Positions 18,071 through 30,687 are shown, numbered from the stretch's first letter. The stretch: DNA of 55,249 nucleotides from an uncultured Paraburkholderia sp. (GCA_940747215.1 CALNWS010000027.1:1-55249); one strand, 5' to 3'. The notes: generated by a model not told the origin, from the sequence alone. Numbers and translations: made by a program.

Positions 18071-18893
18071 TCAGATCAGCTTGACCAGTTGCTTGCCGAA
18101 GTTCTTGCCCTTGAGCAGACCCATGAATGCCTCGGGCGCGGCGTCGAGCCCTTCTGCGATCGTCTCGCGTTATTGCAGCTTTTTCTGCGCGACGAGCGAG
18201 CCGAGCTCTTTGAGCGCTTCGGGCCACAAGTCCAGATGTTCGGTGACGATGAAACCTTGCAACAGCAAACGCTGCATGAGGATCAGCGACGGATGCTTGA
18301 GCGGAACCGGTTGTCCATCGTAACCGGCGATAAAGCCGCACAGCACGATGCGTCCGAACGGGTTCATGCGCACGAGCGTGACGTCGAGCACTTCGCCGCC
18401 GACGTTCTCGAAGCAGCCGTCCACGCCATCGGGCGTGGTAGCCTTCAGGTCCTGATAGAGGTTGCCCGCCTTGTAGTCGACGCACGCGTCGAAGCCGAGC
18501 GCCTCCACCACGCAGCGGCATTTGTCCGCGCCGCCCGCGATGCCGACGGCGCGCGCCCGCCTGCTTCGCCAGTTGCCCGACCACGCTGCCGACTGCGCCG
18601 CTCGCCGCGCTCACCACGACGGTTTGGCCCGCTTTCGGCGCGATGATCCGGTTCAGTCCGTACCACCCGGTGCCGCCGATCATCACTTCGTTCAGCGGCT
18701 GCGGCGCGGCGTACGATTTGGTGTCGTTCATGCGTCCACGCATGAACGGATCGAGCGACAGAAAGTGATTGCGCACGCGGATCTCGCCATCGGCAAGCGG
18801 TGCAAGCGGCGTTTCGACAAGCCGGAAGTTATCGGGCGTGACAGCGCCTTGTGGGCGCGAAGCCAGCACTAATTGTCGATTGATCTGGGTCGT
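18071..18893 (-). pseudogene. MDR-family NADP-dependent oxidoreductase (CurA-like), pseudogene with lost start codon
   Basis: An AAGGAG site is followed at normal spacing by ACG ACC CAG ATC AAT (ACG at 18891-18893), where ATG would be expected. The frame reads QINRQLVLASRPQGAVTP, FLSLDPFMRGRMND, then jumps from EVMIGGT to GWYGLNRIIAPKAGQT; about 55 residues usually found between them are missing. The cofactor motif VVSAASGAVGSVVGQLAK is intact, then the frame slips. A second frame gives VEALGFDACVDYKAGNLYQDL to LGSLVAQKKLQ, a TAA (18170-18172), and then RETIAEGLDAAPEAFMGLLK to the stop at 18071. This is the zinc-independent medium-chain reductase group acting on enones or quinones. Confidence 0.78.
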
Positions 18894-19021
18894 GACGATC
18901 GTCTCCTTGGGGTGTCGATGTGTTTGCCGACGGGTTTGCCGATGAATTCGGCGAAGAGTCTGGCGGCAGGTTGGGTAATGCGATCAACTCGAATCTCGCA
19001 TGGTAGCGACGCCCGACTCAC

Positions 19022-19470
19022 TCAACCTTCGCTCGGGCCCGGCTTCGCGGACGGATCGCTGCGCAGACGCTGCTGCGCGATATCGCGGCCGACCGCAAGA
19101 CGCCGCATGTATTTGAACGTGCCGAGGGCCTTCGCGACGAAGTGCCCTTCGCTGTCGCGAATCTCGCCTTCGCAGTACGCCATCGTGGTCGAACGGTGCA
19201 GCACGCGGCCGGTGGCGCGCAACTCGCCGCGCCCCGGCGCATGAAGTTCACTTTTATCTCAACAGTGACCACGCCCACGCCGTCGCCCGCGAGGCTGCGC
19301 GCGGCCATCGCGAACGCGACGTCCCACGTGTTCATGTGATCGGGCTGCAAGGGCAACAGCACTTCGCTGACGCCGTCTGCCGCGCTCAGCAGTTGCGCGC
19401 CGAGCCGGTCGGCGAACGGGCTTTCGGGCATCGAAGCACGTTTCTGGATGGAGGTGGTTGAGTCGGTCAT
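19022..19470 (-). pseudogene. Hotdog-fold (PaaI-type) thioesterase, pseudogene
   Basis: MTDSTTSIQKRASMPESPFADRLGAQLLSAADG leads to PDHMNTWDV, then directly FAMAARSLAGDGVGVVTVEIKVNFMRRG. In PaaI-type thioesterases an HGG-V catalytic segment and helix of about 10-15 residues normally stand between those pieces; they are missing here. A frameshift then moves to ATGRVLHRSTTMAYCEGEIRDSEGHFVAKALGTFKYM, ending at 19022. Loss of the active-site loop plus the shift make it nonfunctional. The family hydrolyses acyl-CoA thioesters, fitting the decayed fatty-acid genes nearby. Confidence 0.72.
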
Positions 19471-19477
19471 TGCGGAT

Positions 19478-19501
19478 ATTGGTTGGGTAATTGGTTGGGT
19501 A
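19478..19501. repeat. Perfect 12-bp tandem duplication
   Basis: ATTGGTTGGGTA occurs twice (19478-19489, 19490-19501) in the noncoding gap just upstream of the thioesterase remnant. Confidence 0.9.
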
Positions 19502-19737
19502 ATCGAGGCATGCGTCGAAGCGCTCAGCGAGGTGCGTGCGAGTCGGTGCAGCTACAACGCGGCGCAGCCAAACATTGGATACGCGCGGCGGATCCGGTGC
19601 TGATTCGTTCGCAGACTCGGCGGCACGCGTGCAGTGGGAAATGATACCTGCTATGCCCGAAGGCCATCTGCGAACGAGACCAGCGCGGCATGCATATACG
19701 CGGCACCGGCCTGCGCCGTTGTGCTCGTTCGCTGACG

Positions 19738-21174
19738 TCACGCTGCATTGTTGCTCATGCGCGCGGCGAGGCGCCCGAGTTTGCGCACGGCGTCGTCCGC
19801 GAGATCGAGGTCCGTGCTCGGGCAAATGAACCGGATGAAATGATCGAAACGTCCGGCATTCGAAAACACCGTGCCCGGCATCACGCGTATGCCCTCGTGC
19901 AACGCGGCGTCGAAAAAATGCCGTCGACGCAATCTGGCGCGGCAACTCGATCCAGAAGAACATGCCGCCGTTCGGTGGCGTGAAGCGCGTGTCTTCGGAA
20001 AACGATGCGCCGAGCGCAGCCGGCACGCAGACGCCGCAAATGCCGCTCGTACGCGCTGGTTTCCAGAAACTCGGCGAGCACCACCTGCGAAAGCTGCTCG
20101 TTGTGCCGCGAATGCGCGAACTTCAGCATGCCGATGCGCAGATGCCAGCCCACCGTTGATCCAGCCCACTCGCATGCCCGGCGCGAGCGTCTCATTGAAC
20201 GACGTGCAATGAATCACGGTGCCGTCCGTGTCCCAGGCTTTCAGCGAGCGCGGCGGCTGCTCGCTGTCGGTGAGTTCGCAATACGAGTCGTCTTCGATCA
20301 GCGCGATGTCCACCTGCACGCACAGTGCGACGAGCTTCGCCTTGTGCGCGTCGGGCATCACGCTGCCCAGTGGATTTTGCAGATTCGGCACGGCCACGAC
20401 GGCCTTGATGCCCGCGTGATTCTGCAGCGCGAACGCTTCGACGGCGATGCCGGTGGTCGGACTCGTGGGAATTTCCAGCGCGTGCAGGCTGAGACTTTCG
20501 AGCGCCTGCAAGAGGCCGAAGAAACACGGCGATTCGACGGCCACCGTATCGCCGGGTTGCGTGACGGCGTGCAATGCGAGGTTCACGGCTTCGATGTCGC
20601 CGTGGGTCATGATCACGTCGTCCGCGCCGATCTGTATGCCTGCGGCGAACGCACGCCGCGCGATGATCGCGCGCAGGTCCGAGTCGCCCTGAATGTGGCC
20701 GGCGAGCGTCAGCAACGTGGGCCGTCGGCGCAATGCGCGCAGCGCGGTTTTCTGCAAGGTGTCTGTCGGATAAAGATCCGGCGACGCGGTCGCACCACCG
20801 AGATTCAGCGCGTCGGGATAGCGCTGAAATTTCGACACGATCGCGGAAATCGTCGAGTGAATGCCGACGAAATAGCCCGCGTGCGGCCGTGCCTCGATCA
20901 ATGCTTCGCGCTCCAGCACGCGATAATTCTCCGTGGCCGTCGCAAGGCTCACGTCGTGACACTGCATGAAGGCGCGCATCGAAGGCATGCGGTCGCCAGC
21001 GCGCAACGCGCCGTGTTCGATCGCGCGGCGGTACTGGTCGGCGAGCTGGCGATACAGCAGGCGGCGTTCGGCGGAGTGCGTGGATTGGGCGGGTTGTGTG
21101 GATTGCGGGTCAGCCATCGGTGCCGTGAGTGCATCCGTTGGTGCACAATCGTGCGGGAGAGTAGGTTGGGTCAT
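19738..21174 (-). pseudogene. MocR-type GntR/aminotransferase regulator, pseudogene
   Basis: The frame from 21174 has a winged-helix GntR domain (LLYRQLADQYRRAIEHGALRAGDRMPSMRAF, SLATATENYRVLEREALIEARPHAGYFV) fused to a class I aminotransferase domain (LNLGGATASPDLYPTDTLQ, MTHGDIEAVNLALHAV, VVAVPNLQNPLGSVMP, ALIEDDSYCEL). The PLP-lysine segment reads TSFNETLAPGMRVGW, with Glu where the PLP-binding Lys is expected. Just after it the frame shifts at least twice (IGMLKFAHSRHNEQLSQVVL, then PPNGGMFFWIELP), returning for ALHEGIRVMPGTVFSNAG and ending at 19738. MocR proteins regulate amino-acid or vitamin B6 genes. A target next door cannot be named. Confidence 0.8.
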
Positions 21175-21351
21175 AGGCCGATAGTGCGGACACATCGTCC
21201 ACCACGACAGATACAGATGCCAGCATTCCCGACCGGTACAGCACCGAAAATCGCGAAACTGTAGCGGTGCAGATTGGCGAAGCCTGCGGCTGTTTTCACG
21301 AGGAAGGACTCAATAAGCTGGATGCACCACAACGGTTCAAAGGAATCGGTC

Positions 21352-21744
21352 ATGCTTCTCGGTCAATCCGGCACGCGCCTCACCCACGACACCATCGCAC
21401 AACTCGGCAAAGGCCAGATGGCGTGGCAGCACCTGCACGCTCGAAGCTCGATCGTTGCCGCCGAAGGCGACCTGCGACTCGAATTCCGCGACCACTCACT
21501 TGCGTGGCTCGGCGATGCCGCGCCGGACGCGTCAGCCACGACGATCGCACTGCGCGAAAGCGACCGCTACACGATGCAGCAAAGCGGCATGGTGGCGATC
21601 AGCGCGATGCAAGCAGACTGCGTGGCGTTCGTCGTGCAATCTTCGGGCATGGATCGCATGCGGCGAGTTCGCGAGCTGTTCACCGCTCTTTATCAGCAGC
21701 TCGCGCGCGTGGCCGGTTTGCCGCGCGCTTCGTGCGATTCGTGA
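21352..21744 (+). CDS. Small conserved-looking hypothetical protein
   Basis: 130 residues from MLLGQSGTRLTHDTIAQLGK; AGGA lies about seven bases before this ATG, favouring it over an in-frame start at 21322. There is no signal peptide or membrane helix. The middle (HARSSIVAAEGDLRLEFRDHSLAWLG, ALRESDRYTMQQSGMVAISAMQADCVAFVV) looks like a beta-rich small domain loosely reminiscent of DUF2917 proteins, but I cannot confirm that. The C-terminus is helical (MRRVRELFTALYQQLARVAGL). It is the only unbroken gene of the 15.6-27.3 kb decayed stretch, so it may be under selection or simply short enough to have escaped. Confidence 0.6.
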   Translation: MLLGQSGTRLTHDTIAQLGKGQMAWQHLHARSSIVAAEGDLRLEFRDHSLAWLGDAAPDASATTIALRESDRYTMQQSGMVAISAMQADCVAFVVQSSGMDRMRRVRELFTALYQQLARVAGLPRASCDS

Positions 21745-21893
21745 GAGCTTATCTTTGCCCCGCTTTCCGACGCACAACGGTGTAGGGCTTCGCGTCCCCT
21801 TCCTAGCGTCGCCTGCGAAACTGGGCCGCGTTTGCGCCCGCCCGAACCACCGCTACAATGCATGGACCCGATCCGCTCGACGAGGTGCCGGTC

Positions 21894-22414
21894 ATGTCCT
21901 TCTTTCGCACTCTGCTTTTCAACCGCATTGACCGCCTCACGCAGGCCGTTCGTCTGACGGTGCTCGCTGTATTCACCGCACTCGCACTCGGCGGTTGTGC
22001 CGGCTGGTTCGGCGGCGATCCGCTGCGCGTGAACGTCGCCGGCATCGATCCCGCCGAAGGCAGGGCATGGAAATGCGCTTCAACGTGAAGCTGCGCGTGC
22101 AGAATCCGAACGACTCGCCTGTCAACTTCGACGGCGTGTCGCTCGATCTCGAACTCAACGGCAAGTCGTTCGCGAGCAGCGTGAGCGACCAGAGCGGCAG
22201 CGTGCCGCGCTATGGCGAAGTGGTCGTGACCGTTCCGCTCACGGTGCCCGCCTTCGCCGCGGTCCGCTAGGCGTTCGCACTCGCGGGCGCCGCTCAGACA
22301 GGACAGTTTCCCTACCTCATGCGCGGCAAGCTCGGCGGCGGCCTGACCGGCACCACACGCTTCGTCGATCAGGACACGCTCAACCTGCCCGCGCTCGGCA
22401 TGGCATTGCCGTAA
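21894..22414 (+). pseudogene. LEA14/WHy-type lipoprotein, pseudogene (frameshift plus amber)
   Basis: MSFFRTLLFNRIDRLTQAVRLTVLAVFTALALGGC carries a lipobox (LALGGC). After VNVAGIDPAEG one base is missing; the correct frame then reads GMEMRFNVKLRVQNPNDSPVNFDGVSLDLELNGKSFASSVSD, the typical LEA-2/water-stress domain. A TAG at 22268-22270 follows AAVR where the ancestral codon was probably CAG, and the frame then continues AFALAGAAQTGQFPYLMRGKLGG to the TAA at 22412-22414. The total span is one base short of a multiple of three. Bacterial members are outer-membrane-anchored proteins of unclear, possibly desiccation-related, function. Confidence 0.78.
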
Positions 22415-22456
22415 AGGCGCTGCACGACACCCGGCACACGAAGGCCAAACTCAACG

Positions 22457-23593
22457 TCAAACGATTTCGAAAAGACCCGCCGCGCCCTGCCCGCCGCCGA
22501 TACACATCGTCACGACAACGAGTTTCGCACCGCGCCGCTTGCCTTCGATCAGCGCGTGTCCTGTGAGACGCGCGCCCGACACGCCATACGGATGACCCAC
22601 GGCGATCGCGCCGCCGTTCATGTTCAGACGGTCGTGCAGAATGCCGAGCTTGTCGGCGCAATACAAGACCTGCACGGCGAACGCTTCGTTTAGTTCCCAC
22701 AGGTCGATGTTCTCGACCTTCAGACCCGCCTGCTTGAGCAGTTTCGGCACGACGAACACGGGACCGATGCCCATCTCGTCCGGCTCACAACCCACCACCG
22801 CAAAGCCGCGGAAAATGCCAAGCGGCTGCAGACCTTCGCGCTCCGCCACCTTCGCATTCATCACGACGCAAACCGACGCGCCGTCCGAAAACTGGCTCGC
22901 GTTGCCTGCCGTAATCACGCCGCCGGGCAGCGCCGTGCGAATCTTCACGACGCCTTCGAGCGTAGTATCGGCGCGAATGCCTTCGTCGCCGCTCACGGCC
23001 ACTTCTTTCGTGAAGAATTGGCCGCTCGCTTTATTGGCGACGCCGGCGAGCACCGTCAACGGAACGATTTCGTCCTTGAACTTGCCGGCTTCGAGTGCGG
23101 CAGCTGCGCGCTGTTGCGAACACACGCCGTATTCGTCCTGACGTTCCTTCGAAATCGAATAGAGTTTGGCAACGTTTTCCGCGGTCTGCAGCATCGACCA
23201 GTAGATTTCCAGCTTGTGCTGACTGAGCCAGCCTTCGGCCAGCATGTGACGGTCCATCTCGTTCTACACGCACGAGATGGATTCCACGCCACCCGCGACG
23301 AACACATCACCTTCACCCGCAATCACGCGTTGCGCGGCAAGCGCGATGGTTTGCAATCCCGACGAACAGAAACGGTTCACGGTCATGCCCGGCACGCTCA
23401 CGGGCAGCCCTGCGCGCAATGCGATCTGCTGCGCGATGTTCGCGCCCGTTGCGCCTTCGGGATTGGCGCAACCCATGATCACGTCTTCGACGCGCGACGG
23501 GTCGAGCGTCGCGCCGTGCGTCATGTTGAAACCGCCGCGCCACGATTTGGCGAGACCTGTGCGGGCGGTGGATGCGATTACGGCATCAGTCAT
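22457..23593 (-). pseudogene. Acetyl-CoA acyltransferase (thiolase), amber pseudogene
   Basis: The frame is nearly complete: MTDAVIASTARTGLAKSWRGGFNMTHGATL, then VEDVIMGCANPEGATGANIA, the nucleophile motif VNRFCSSGLQTIALAAQ and AGGVESISCV. It then stops at TAG (23264-23266), probably a former CAG. In the same frame it resumes [13 protein letters not shown] and runs unbroken through the base motifs [17 protein letters not shown] and [15 protein letters not shown] to the stop at 22457. About 20 residues appear deleted in frame after GATL. Thiolases cleave 3-ketoacyl-CoA in the last step of beta-oxidation. One nonsense codon and one small deletion suggest a young pseudogene. It is followed on the same strand by no other intact gene. 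Confidence 0.85.
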
Positions 23594-23642
23594 ATGTGTC
23601 CTCATGCATTCAGTGGCATACGTAGATCGAAAACTGCGAAAC

Positions 23643-25704
<2,062 letters not shown>

Positions 25705-25724
25705 CTGCGTGCCTCCAGTGCGAT

Positions 25725-27306
25725 TCATGCAATGAAGGTAGCGGTGTGCGGCAGTTCGTCGACGAACGCGACGTCGTCGGGGATCCACCATTTCGCCACC
25801 TTGCCGTCGTAGAACGCGAGCAGTTCCTCGCGCGTGACGTTAAAGCCCTGACGCTTCACGACGACCAGCAGCGGACGCTCGGTCCAGCGCGGATGCGCGC
25901 ACGCGATACACGCCGCTTCCGCCACGGCCGGATGCGCAACGGCGACGTTCTCGACGTCGATCGAACTGATCCATTCGCCGCCCGATTTGATGACGTCCTT
26001 CGAGCGATCGGTGATGTTCAGGAAACTGTCGGGATCGATCGTGGCGACGTCGCCGGTCGGGAGCCAGCCGTCCACGAGCGGCGAGTCGTCCTTGCGGAAG
26101 TAGCGGTCGATTACCCACGGTCCACGCACGTACAGATCGCCGAATGCGACACCATCCCACGGCAACTCGCTGCCGTCTTCGCCGACGATCTTCATGTCGA
26201 CGCCACACAGCACATGCCCCTGCTTTTCGAGCAGCTTGCGTTGCTCTTCCACCGGCCGCTGACTCTGTTCCCACGTGAGTTTCGACAAGGTGCCGAGCGG
26301 CAACATCTCCGTCATGCCCCATGCATGGATAACCTGCACGCCGTAGTCTTCCTCGAACGTGCGCAACATCGCGGGCGGACACGCGCTGCCGCCGATCACC
26401 GTGCGATCGAGTGACGAAAAGCGCACCTTCGCTTCGCGCAGATAGTTGAGCAGACCGAGCCACACCGTCGGCACGCCGGCCGAATACGTCACGCGCTCGT
26501 TCTCCATCAGTTCATAGAGCGACTTGCCGTCGAGATCCTTGCCGGGAAACACGAGCTTCGCGCCCGTGAGCGCAGCGGCGTGCGGAATGCCCCATGCATT
26601 GATGTGGAACATCGGCACGACGGGCAGCACGGAATCGCGTGCGGATAGACTCATCGCGTCGGGCAGCGATGCGCCGAACGCGTGCAGCACCGTCGAGCGA
26701 TGCGAATACAGCGCGACCTTCGGATTGCCGGTGATGCCGGACGCGTAGCAGAGATAGGACGCCTGACGCTCGTCGAGCTGCGGCCATTCGAACTCGCCGT
26801 CCTGCGCGCCGACCAGCGTTTCGTAGCTCAGCGCGGGCGTCTGCATCGAAGGCATGTGCGCTTCGTCGGCGAGCGCGATCCAGCCGCGCACCTTCGGACA
26901 CTGCGGCGCGAACACGTCGACGAGCGGCGCAAAAGTCGTTTCGAAGAGCACACTTAGGCATCTTCCGCATGATTGACGATGTAGGCGATCTGGTCGGGAA
27001 AGAGCCGCGGATTGATCGTATGGCACAGAGCCGAAGCCTGTCGTGCCATAATACGTTTCTAGGTGCCGGTAGCATGTTCCATGCGAGCGTGGCGACCCGT
27101 TCGCCCGGCTCGCCGCCCAGTTCGATGAGCGCCTGCGCGAGTTGCTTCGCGCGCTTTTCGCAATCGCGCCATGTATAACGATGCAGGTCGCCTTCGATGC
27201 GCCGCGATACGATTTCCGTGCTGCCGAAGTGCCGCGCGCAGTGCGCGAGCAATGAAGACACGGTGAGCGGCACGGCCATCATCTGGCCAAGCAACGGCGT
27301 CGTCAT
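25725..27306 (-). pseudogene. Fatty acyl-CoA ligase (AMP-binding), pseudogene truncated at the C-terminus
   Basis: MTTPLLGQMMAVPLTVSSLLAHCARHFGSTEIVSRR opens the protein; a frameshift occurs near residue 75, with more disruption around 26960-27060. The second frame then has the P-loop region LCYASGITGNPKVALYSHRS, degraded from the usual T-S-G-T-T-G-x-P-K-G. FHINAWGIPHAA, VIHAWGMTEM, LPTGDVATIDPDSFLNITDRSKDVIKSGGEW and VAEAACIACAHPRWTERPLLV are well kept. The end reads DELPHTATFIA and stops, so the usual GK--K tail with the adenylation lysine is gone. It would have activated medium or long-chain fatty acids. Confidence 0.83.
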
Positions 27307-27416
27307 AAAGAGTGGTCTACTCGCCTTGATCGCTTCAATGGGTTGGGGGGTCTGGGTCTGCTGCAGGTCCGCTGGCGCGGAGATTTACAATATCGGGTAA
27401 TCTAGAGGCGCTTAAT

Positions 27417-28982
27417 ATGTCGTTTTCCCCAAGCATTGCAGGGTTATCCGGGCTTTTGTCGGCCTTTTCCGAAGCACTCTTAGCACTCTTCACCTCGCCC
27501 GGGAACGCGTTCGCGCAGCTCGGCAGCACGTTTCTGACGCGTCTGCCCGCCGCGCCGCTCAGCGCGCCCTACACCGTCGGCTTCTCGGCGGAAACGGCCG
27601 CGCTGCTCGGGCTGGAAGCGGGCATCCAGAACGATCCGGGCTTTGCCGAACTCTTTTCCGGCAACGTCACGCGCGAATGGCCGAACAGAACGCTGCCGTA
27701 TGCGTCGGTGTATTCGGGTCATCAGTTCGGCGTGTGGGCGGGGCAACTCGGCGACGGCCGCGCGCTCGGCCTCGGCGAAATCGCGCATAACGGCGAGCGC
27801 TATGAACTGCAGCTGAAAGGCGCGGGCCGCACGCCCTATTCGCGCATGGGCGACGGGCGCGCGGTGTTGCGTTCGTCGATCCGCGAATTCCTGTGTTCCG
27901 AAGCCATGTACCATCTCGGTATTCCGACCACGCGCGCGCTGTGCGTGATCGGCTCCGATCAGCCGGTGCGGCGCGAAGAAGTGGAAACGGCGGCCGTGGT
28001 GACGCGTGTGGCACCGAGCTTCGTGCGCTTCGGCCACTTCGAACACTTCTATGCGAACGACAACACCGAGGCGTTGCGCGCACTCGCCGATCACGTCATC
28101 GAACGTTTCTATCCGCATTGCCGCGACGCCGAAGATCCGTATCTCGCGCTGTTGAACGAAGCGGTGTTCTCAAGCGCCGATCTGATGGTGGAGTGGCAGG
28201 CCGTCGGGTTCTGCCACGGCGTGATGAACACGGACAACATGTCGATTCTCGGCCTCACGATCGACTACGGCCCGTTCGGTTTCATGGACGGCTTTGACGC
28301 GGGCTACATCTGCAATCATTCCGATTCGCAGGGCCGCTATTCGTACAAGATGCAGCCGCAGATCGCGTACTGGAATCTCTTCTGTCTCGCGCAAAGTCTG
28401 TTGCCGCTGCTCGGCGAGCAGTACGAAGAAAGCGTGCGCGCCGATAAGGCGATCGAAGACGCGCAACGTGTGCTCGGCGGCTTCAAGGACCGTTTCGTGC
28501 CGGCACTGGAGTGGCGCATGCGCGCAAAGCTCGGCCTCGAAATGGAACGTGACGGCGACGACGCGCTCGTCAATCGCCTCTTCGAAGTGATGCACGCCAA
28601 TCGCGCGGATTTCACGCTGACGTTCCGCAACCTCGCGCGCATGTCGAAACACGATGCAAGCGGTGACGGGCCCGTGCGCGACCTGTTTCTCGATCGCGCC
28701 GCTTTCGACGCATGGGCGAACGACTATCGCGCGCGGCTGTCCGAAGAAACACGGGACGACGCGGCGCGGGCCATTGCAATGAACCGTGTGAACCCCAAAT
28801 TCGTGCTTCGCAATCATCTGGCGGAAACGGCGATCCGCCGCGCGAAAGGGAAGAACTTTTCCGAAGTGGAACGCCTAGCGGCCGTGTTACGGCATCCGTT
28901 CGACGAACAGCCGGAAAACGAAGCCTATGCCGCCCTGCCGCCGGACTGGGCGAGCTCGCTCGAAGTGAGCTGTTCGTCGTAA
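27417..28982 (+). CDS. selO: Protein adenylyltransferase SelO (YdiU/UPF0061)
   Basis: 521 residues, complete. SelO is a pseudokinase-fold enzyme that transfers AMP from ATP to Ser/Thr/Tyr of target proteins and helps in oxidative stress (family knowledge). Visible signatures are [57 protein letters not shown], the active-site loop [25 protein letters not shown] with the metal-binding Asn and Asp, and [19 protein letters not shown]. Unlike many bacterial SelO proteins it does not end with an obvious C-terminal Sec/Cys-x-x-Cys pair, but it has Cys-Ser-Ser at the very end. The N-terminus carries an in-frame 9-bp duplication (27473-27490). Survival between the dead beta-oxidation genes and dead msrB is notable. 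Confidence 0.92.
   Translation: MSFSPSIAGLSGLLSAFSEALLALFTSPGNAFAQLGSTFLTRLPAAPLSAPYTVGFSAETAALLGLEAGIQNDPGFAELFSGNVTREWPNRTLPYASVYSGHQFGVWAGQLGDGRALGLGEIAHNGERYELQLKGAGRTPYSRMGDGRAVLRSSIREFLCSEAMYHLGIPTTRALCVIGSDQPVRREEVETAAVVTRVAPSFVRFGHFEHFYANDNTEALRALADHVIERFYPHCRDAEDPYLALLNEAVFSSADLMVEWQAVGFCHGVMNTDNMSILGLTIDYGPFGFMDGFDAGYICNHSDSQGRYSYKMQPQIAYWNLFCLAQSLLPLLGEQYEESVRADKAIEDAQRVLGGFKDRFVPALEWRMRAKLGLEMERDGDDALVNRLFEVMHANRADFTLTFRNLARMSKHDASGDGPVRDLFLDRAAFDAWANDYRARLSEETRDDAARAIAMNRVNPKFVLRNHLAETAIRRAKGKNFSEVERLAAVLRHPFDEQPENEAYAALPPDWASSLEVSCSS
27473..27490. repeat. Perfect 9-bp tandem duplication (in-frame)
   Basis: AGCACTCTT occurs twice (27473-27481, 27482-27490), adding residues in the poorly conserved leader of selO without breaking the frame. 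Confidence 0.8.
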
Positions 28983-29058
28983 GCTGTCCGATCGCGGCAA
29001 GCTAGTCGAAGCAAGCCAACGCACTGCCCGAGAACGAACTCGAGACAGGAACCCGACC

Positions 29059-29481
29059 ATGAACAATCCAGACGACCTCAAGACCGGCGCCCCCGCCGTG
29101 CAGAAAGACGACGCCGAGTGGCGCAAGCAGCTTTCGGACATCGAATATCAGGTGACGCGTCATGCGGCCACCGAACGCGCGTTCACGGGCCGCTATCACG
29201 ATCACCTAGGATCGCGGCGTGTATGACTGCGTCTGTTGCGGCACGCCGCTCTTCGAATCGGACACCAAGTTCGACGCCGGCTGCGGCTGGCCGAGCTACT
29301 TCAAGCCGATCGAAGTGATCGCGGAGAAAACCGACCGCTCGCATGGCATGCTGCGCATCGAGGTCCAATGCAAGAGCTGCGGCGCGCATCTCGGCCACGT
29401 GTTCGAAGACAGACCGGCTCCCACCCCACCGGTCTTCGCTACTGCATCAATTAGGCTGCGTTACAATTCGAGCCCAAGTAA
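29059..29481 (+). pseudogene. msrB: Peptide methionine (R)-S-oxide reductase MsrB, pseudogene
   Basis: [49 protein letters not shown] is followed by a frameshift around 29205. The correct frame resumes [31 protein letters not shown] and [24 protein letters not shown], which includes both zinc-binding Cys pairs. A second shift near 29430 removes the segment TGLRYCIN from the frame, and in that frame a TAG follows IN before AALQFEPK. The RYCIN cysteine is the catalytic residue of MsrB, so activity is lost even if the first frameshift were bypassed. MsrB repairs oxidised methionine in proteins. Confidence 0.85.
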
Positions 29482-29829
29482 CGCAAGCCGCTAGCGCGGT
29501 GCAGGCCCGGCAGTGCAAAAACCGGCGCGTGGCTCGCCGGTTCTAGTGAGCGGGTGCCCAGACGTTGCAACGCTTCGCGGCACCCATCAACTCGCTTGCG
29601 GGCGCCGCAATCCACGGCGAACTGGAATTTTGCGGCGGTCGCGAGCGTATTGCATGACGGGTGCGCTCGGTGAGGCGTCACATGGTCTTTTCATGTGACG
29701 TTACGCTCCGCCAAAGTGGCGGATTTACACTGCCGCCCGCATGCGAGATATACAGCAACGTGATGCAGCGCTGGGCTGCCGCACTGCGTCCCCATTGTCC
29801 GAATCACTCTCCGTCTTCCCAACCAGATA
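29482..29829. other. Gap between msrB remnant and yciB, with weakened terminator
   Basis: The inverted repeat ACCGGCG / CGCCGGT at 29521-29541 is followed by TTCTA, a weak terminator. A second small palindrome, TCACATG / CATGTGA, lies near 29678-29699. No gene is seen; the yciB promoter should be here but I cannot place it. Confidence 0.4.
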
Positions 29830-30360
29830 ATGAAATTCCTGTTCGATCTGTTCCCGATCATCCTGTTCTTCGTCGCCTTCAAGATCTGGGGCATTTTCAC
29901 GGCGACGGCAGTGGCGATCGTCGCCACGCTGGTGCAGATCGCGTGGGTGGCCTTCCGCCACCGCAAGGTCGATCCGATGCTGTGGGTCAGTCTCGGCGTC
30001 GTCACCGTGTTCGGCGGCGCGACGCTCGTGCTGCACAACGACACGTTCATCAAATGGAAGCCGACCGTGCTGTACTGGACGTTCTCGGTCGCGCTGATCG
30101 TCTCGCAGGTCGCGTTCAACAAGAACCTGATCGAAGCGATGATGGGCAAGCAGATCACACTGCCGCACACCATCTGGGGCAAGCTCAACGTGGTCTGGGC
30201 GATCTTTTTCGTGCTGCTCGGCCTCGTGAACCTGTTCGTCGCGTACAACTACACGACCGATCAGTGGATCAATTTCAAACTGTTCGGCGCGACGGGCTGC
30301 CTCGTGGTGTTCATCGTCGGACAGAGTTTGCGGCTTTCGAAGTACATGAAGGAAGAATGA
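29830..30360 (+). CDS. yciB: Inner-membrane-spanning septation protein YciB (IspZ)
   Basis: 176 residues with about five hydrophobic helices: [72 protein letters not shown] and [19 protein letters not shown]. The start [14 protein letters not shown] and the central [10 protein letters not shown] are strong YciB signatures. The protein is involved in envelope integrity and septation, interacting with elongation and division proteins in E. coli (family knowledge). It is first of a tight yciB-bolA-PPIase operon: its stop and the bolA ATG are one base apart. Confidence 0.95.
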   Translation: MKFLFDLFPIILFFVAFKIWGIFTATAVAIVATLVQIAWVAFRHRKVDPMLWVSLGVVTVFGGATLVLHNDTFIKWKPTVLYWTFSVALIVSQVAFNKNLIEAMMGKQITLPHTIWGKLNVVWAIFFVLLGLVNLFVAYNYTTDQWINFKLFGATGCLVVFIVGQSLRLSKYMKEE

Positions 30361-30361
30361 C

Positions 30362-30676
30362 ATGACGACCGATGTTTTCATGCATGCCACCACCGCGGAG
30401 CGTGCCGCGCTGATCGAGGCGCGCCTCACCGCGGCGCTCGCGCCGGTCGAGTCGATCCGAATCACGGACGACAGCGCACAGCACGCCGGCCACGCCGGCA
30501 CCTCGGCCGGCGGTCATTTCACTGTCACGATCGTGGCAGCCGCATTCGCCGGCAAGGCCCGCGTGGCGCGACATCGCATGGTGTATGATGCGCTGGCCGA
30601 TGCCATGCAGCGCGGCATTCACGCCCTTGCCATCACGGCGTATACGCCCGAAGAATTCGCTTTGTTGCCCCGCTAG
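30362..30676 (+). CDS. bolA: BolA-family protein
   Basis: 104 residues. BolA-type proteins partner with monothiol glutaredoxins in iron-sulfur trafficking, and some bind DNA. The domain is clear: ALIEARLTAALAPVESIRITDDSAQH, then GGHFTVTIVAAAFAGKARVARHRMVYDALADAM (with the conserved His and R-H-R-x-V-Y segment) and GIHALAITAYTPEEF. A short inserted AGHAGTSAG follows the first part. Coupled to yciB by near-overlap. Its TAG stop merges with the ribosome site (TAGGAAAA) of the next gene. Confidence 0.93.
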   Translation: MTTDVFMHATTAERAALIEARLTAALAPVESIRITDDSAQHAGHAGTSAGGHFTVTIVAAAFAGKARVARHRMVYDALADAMQRGIHALAITAYTPEEFALLPR

Positions 30677-30687
30677 GAAAATTTTCG

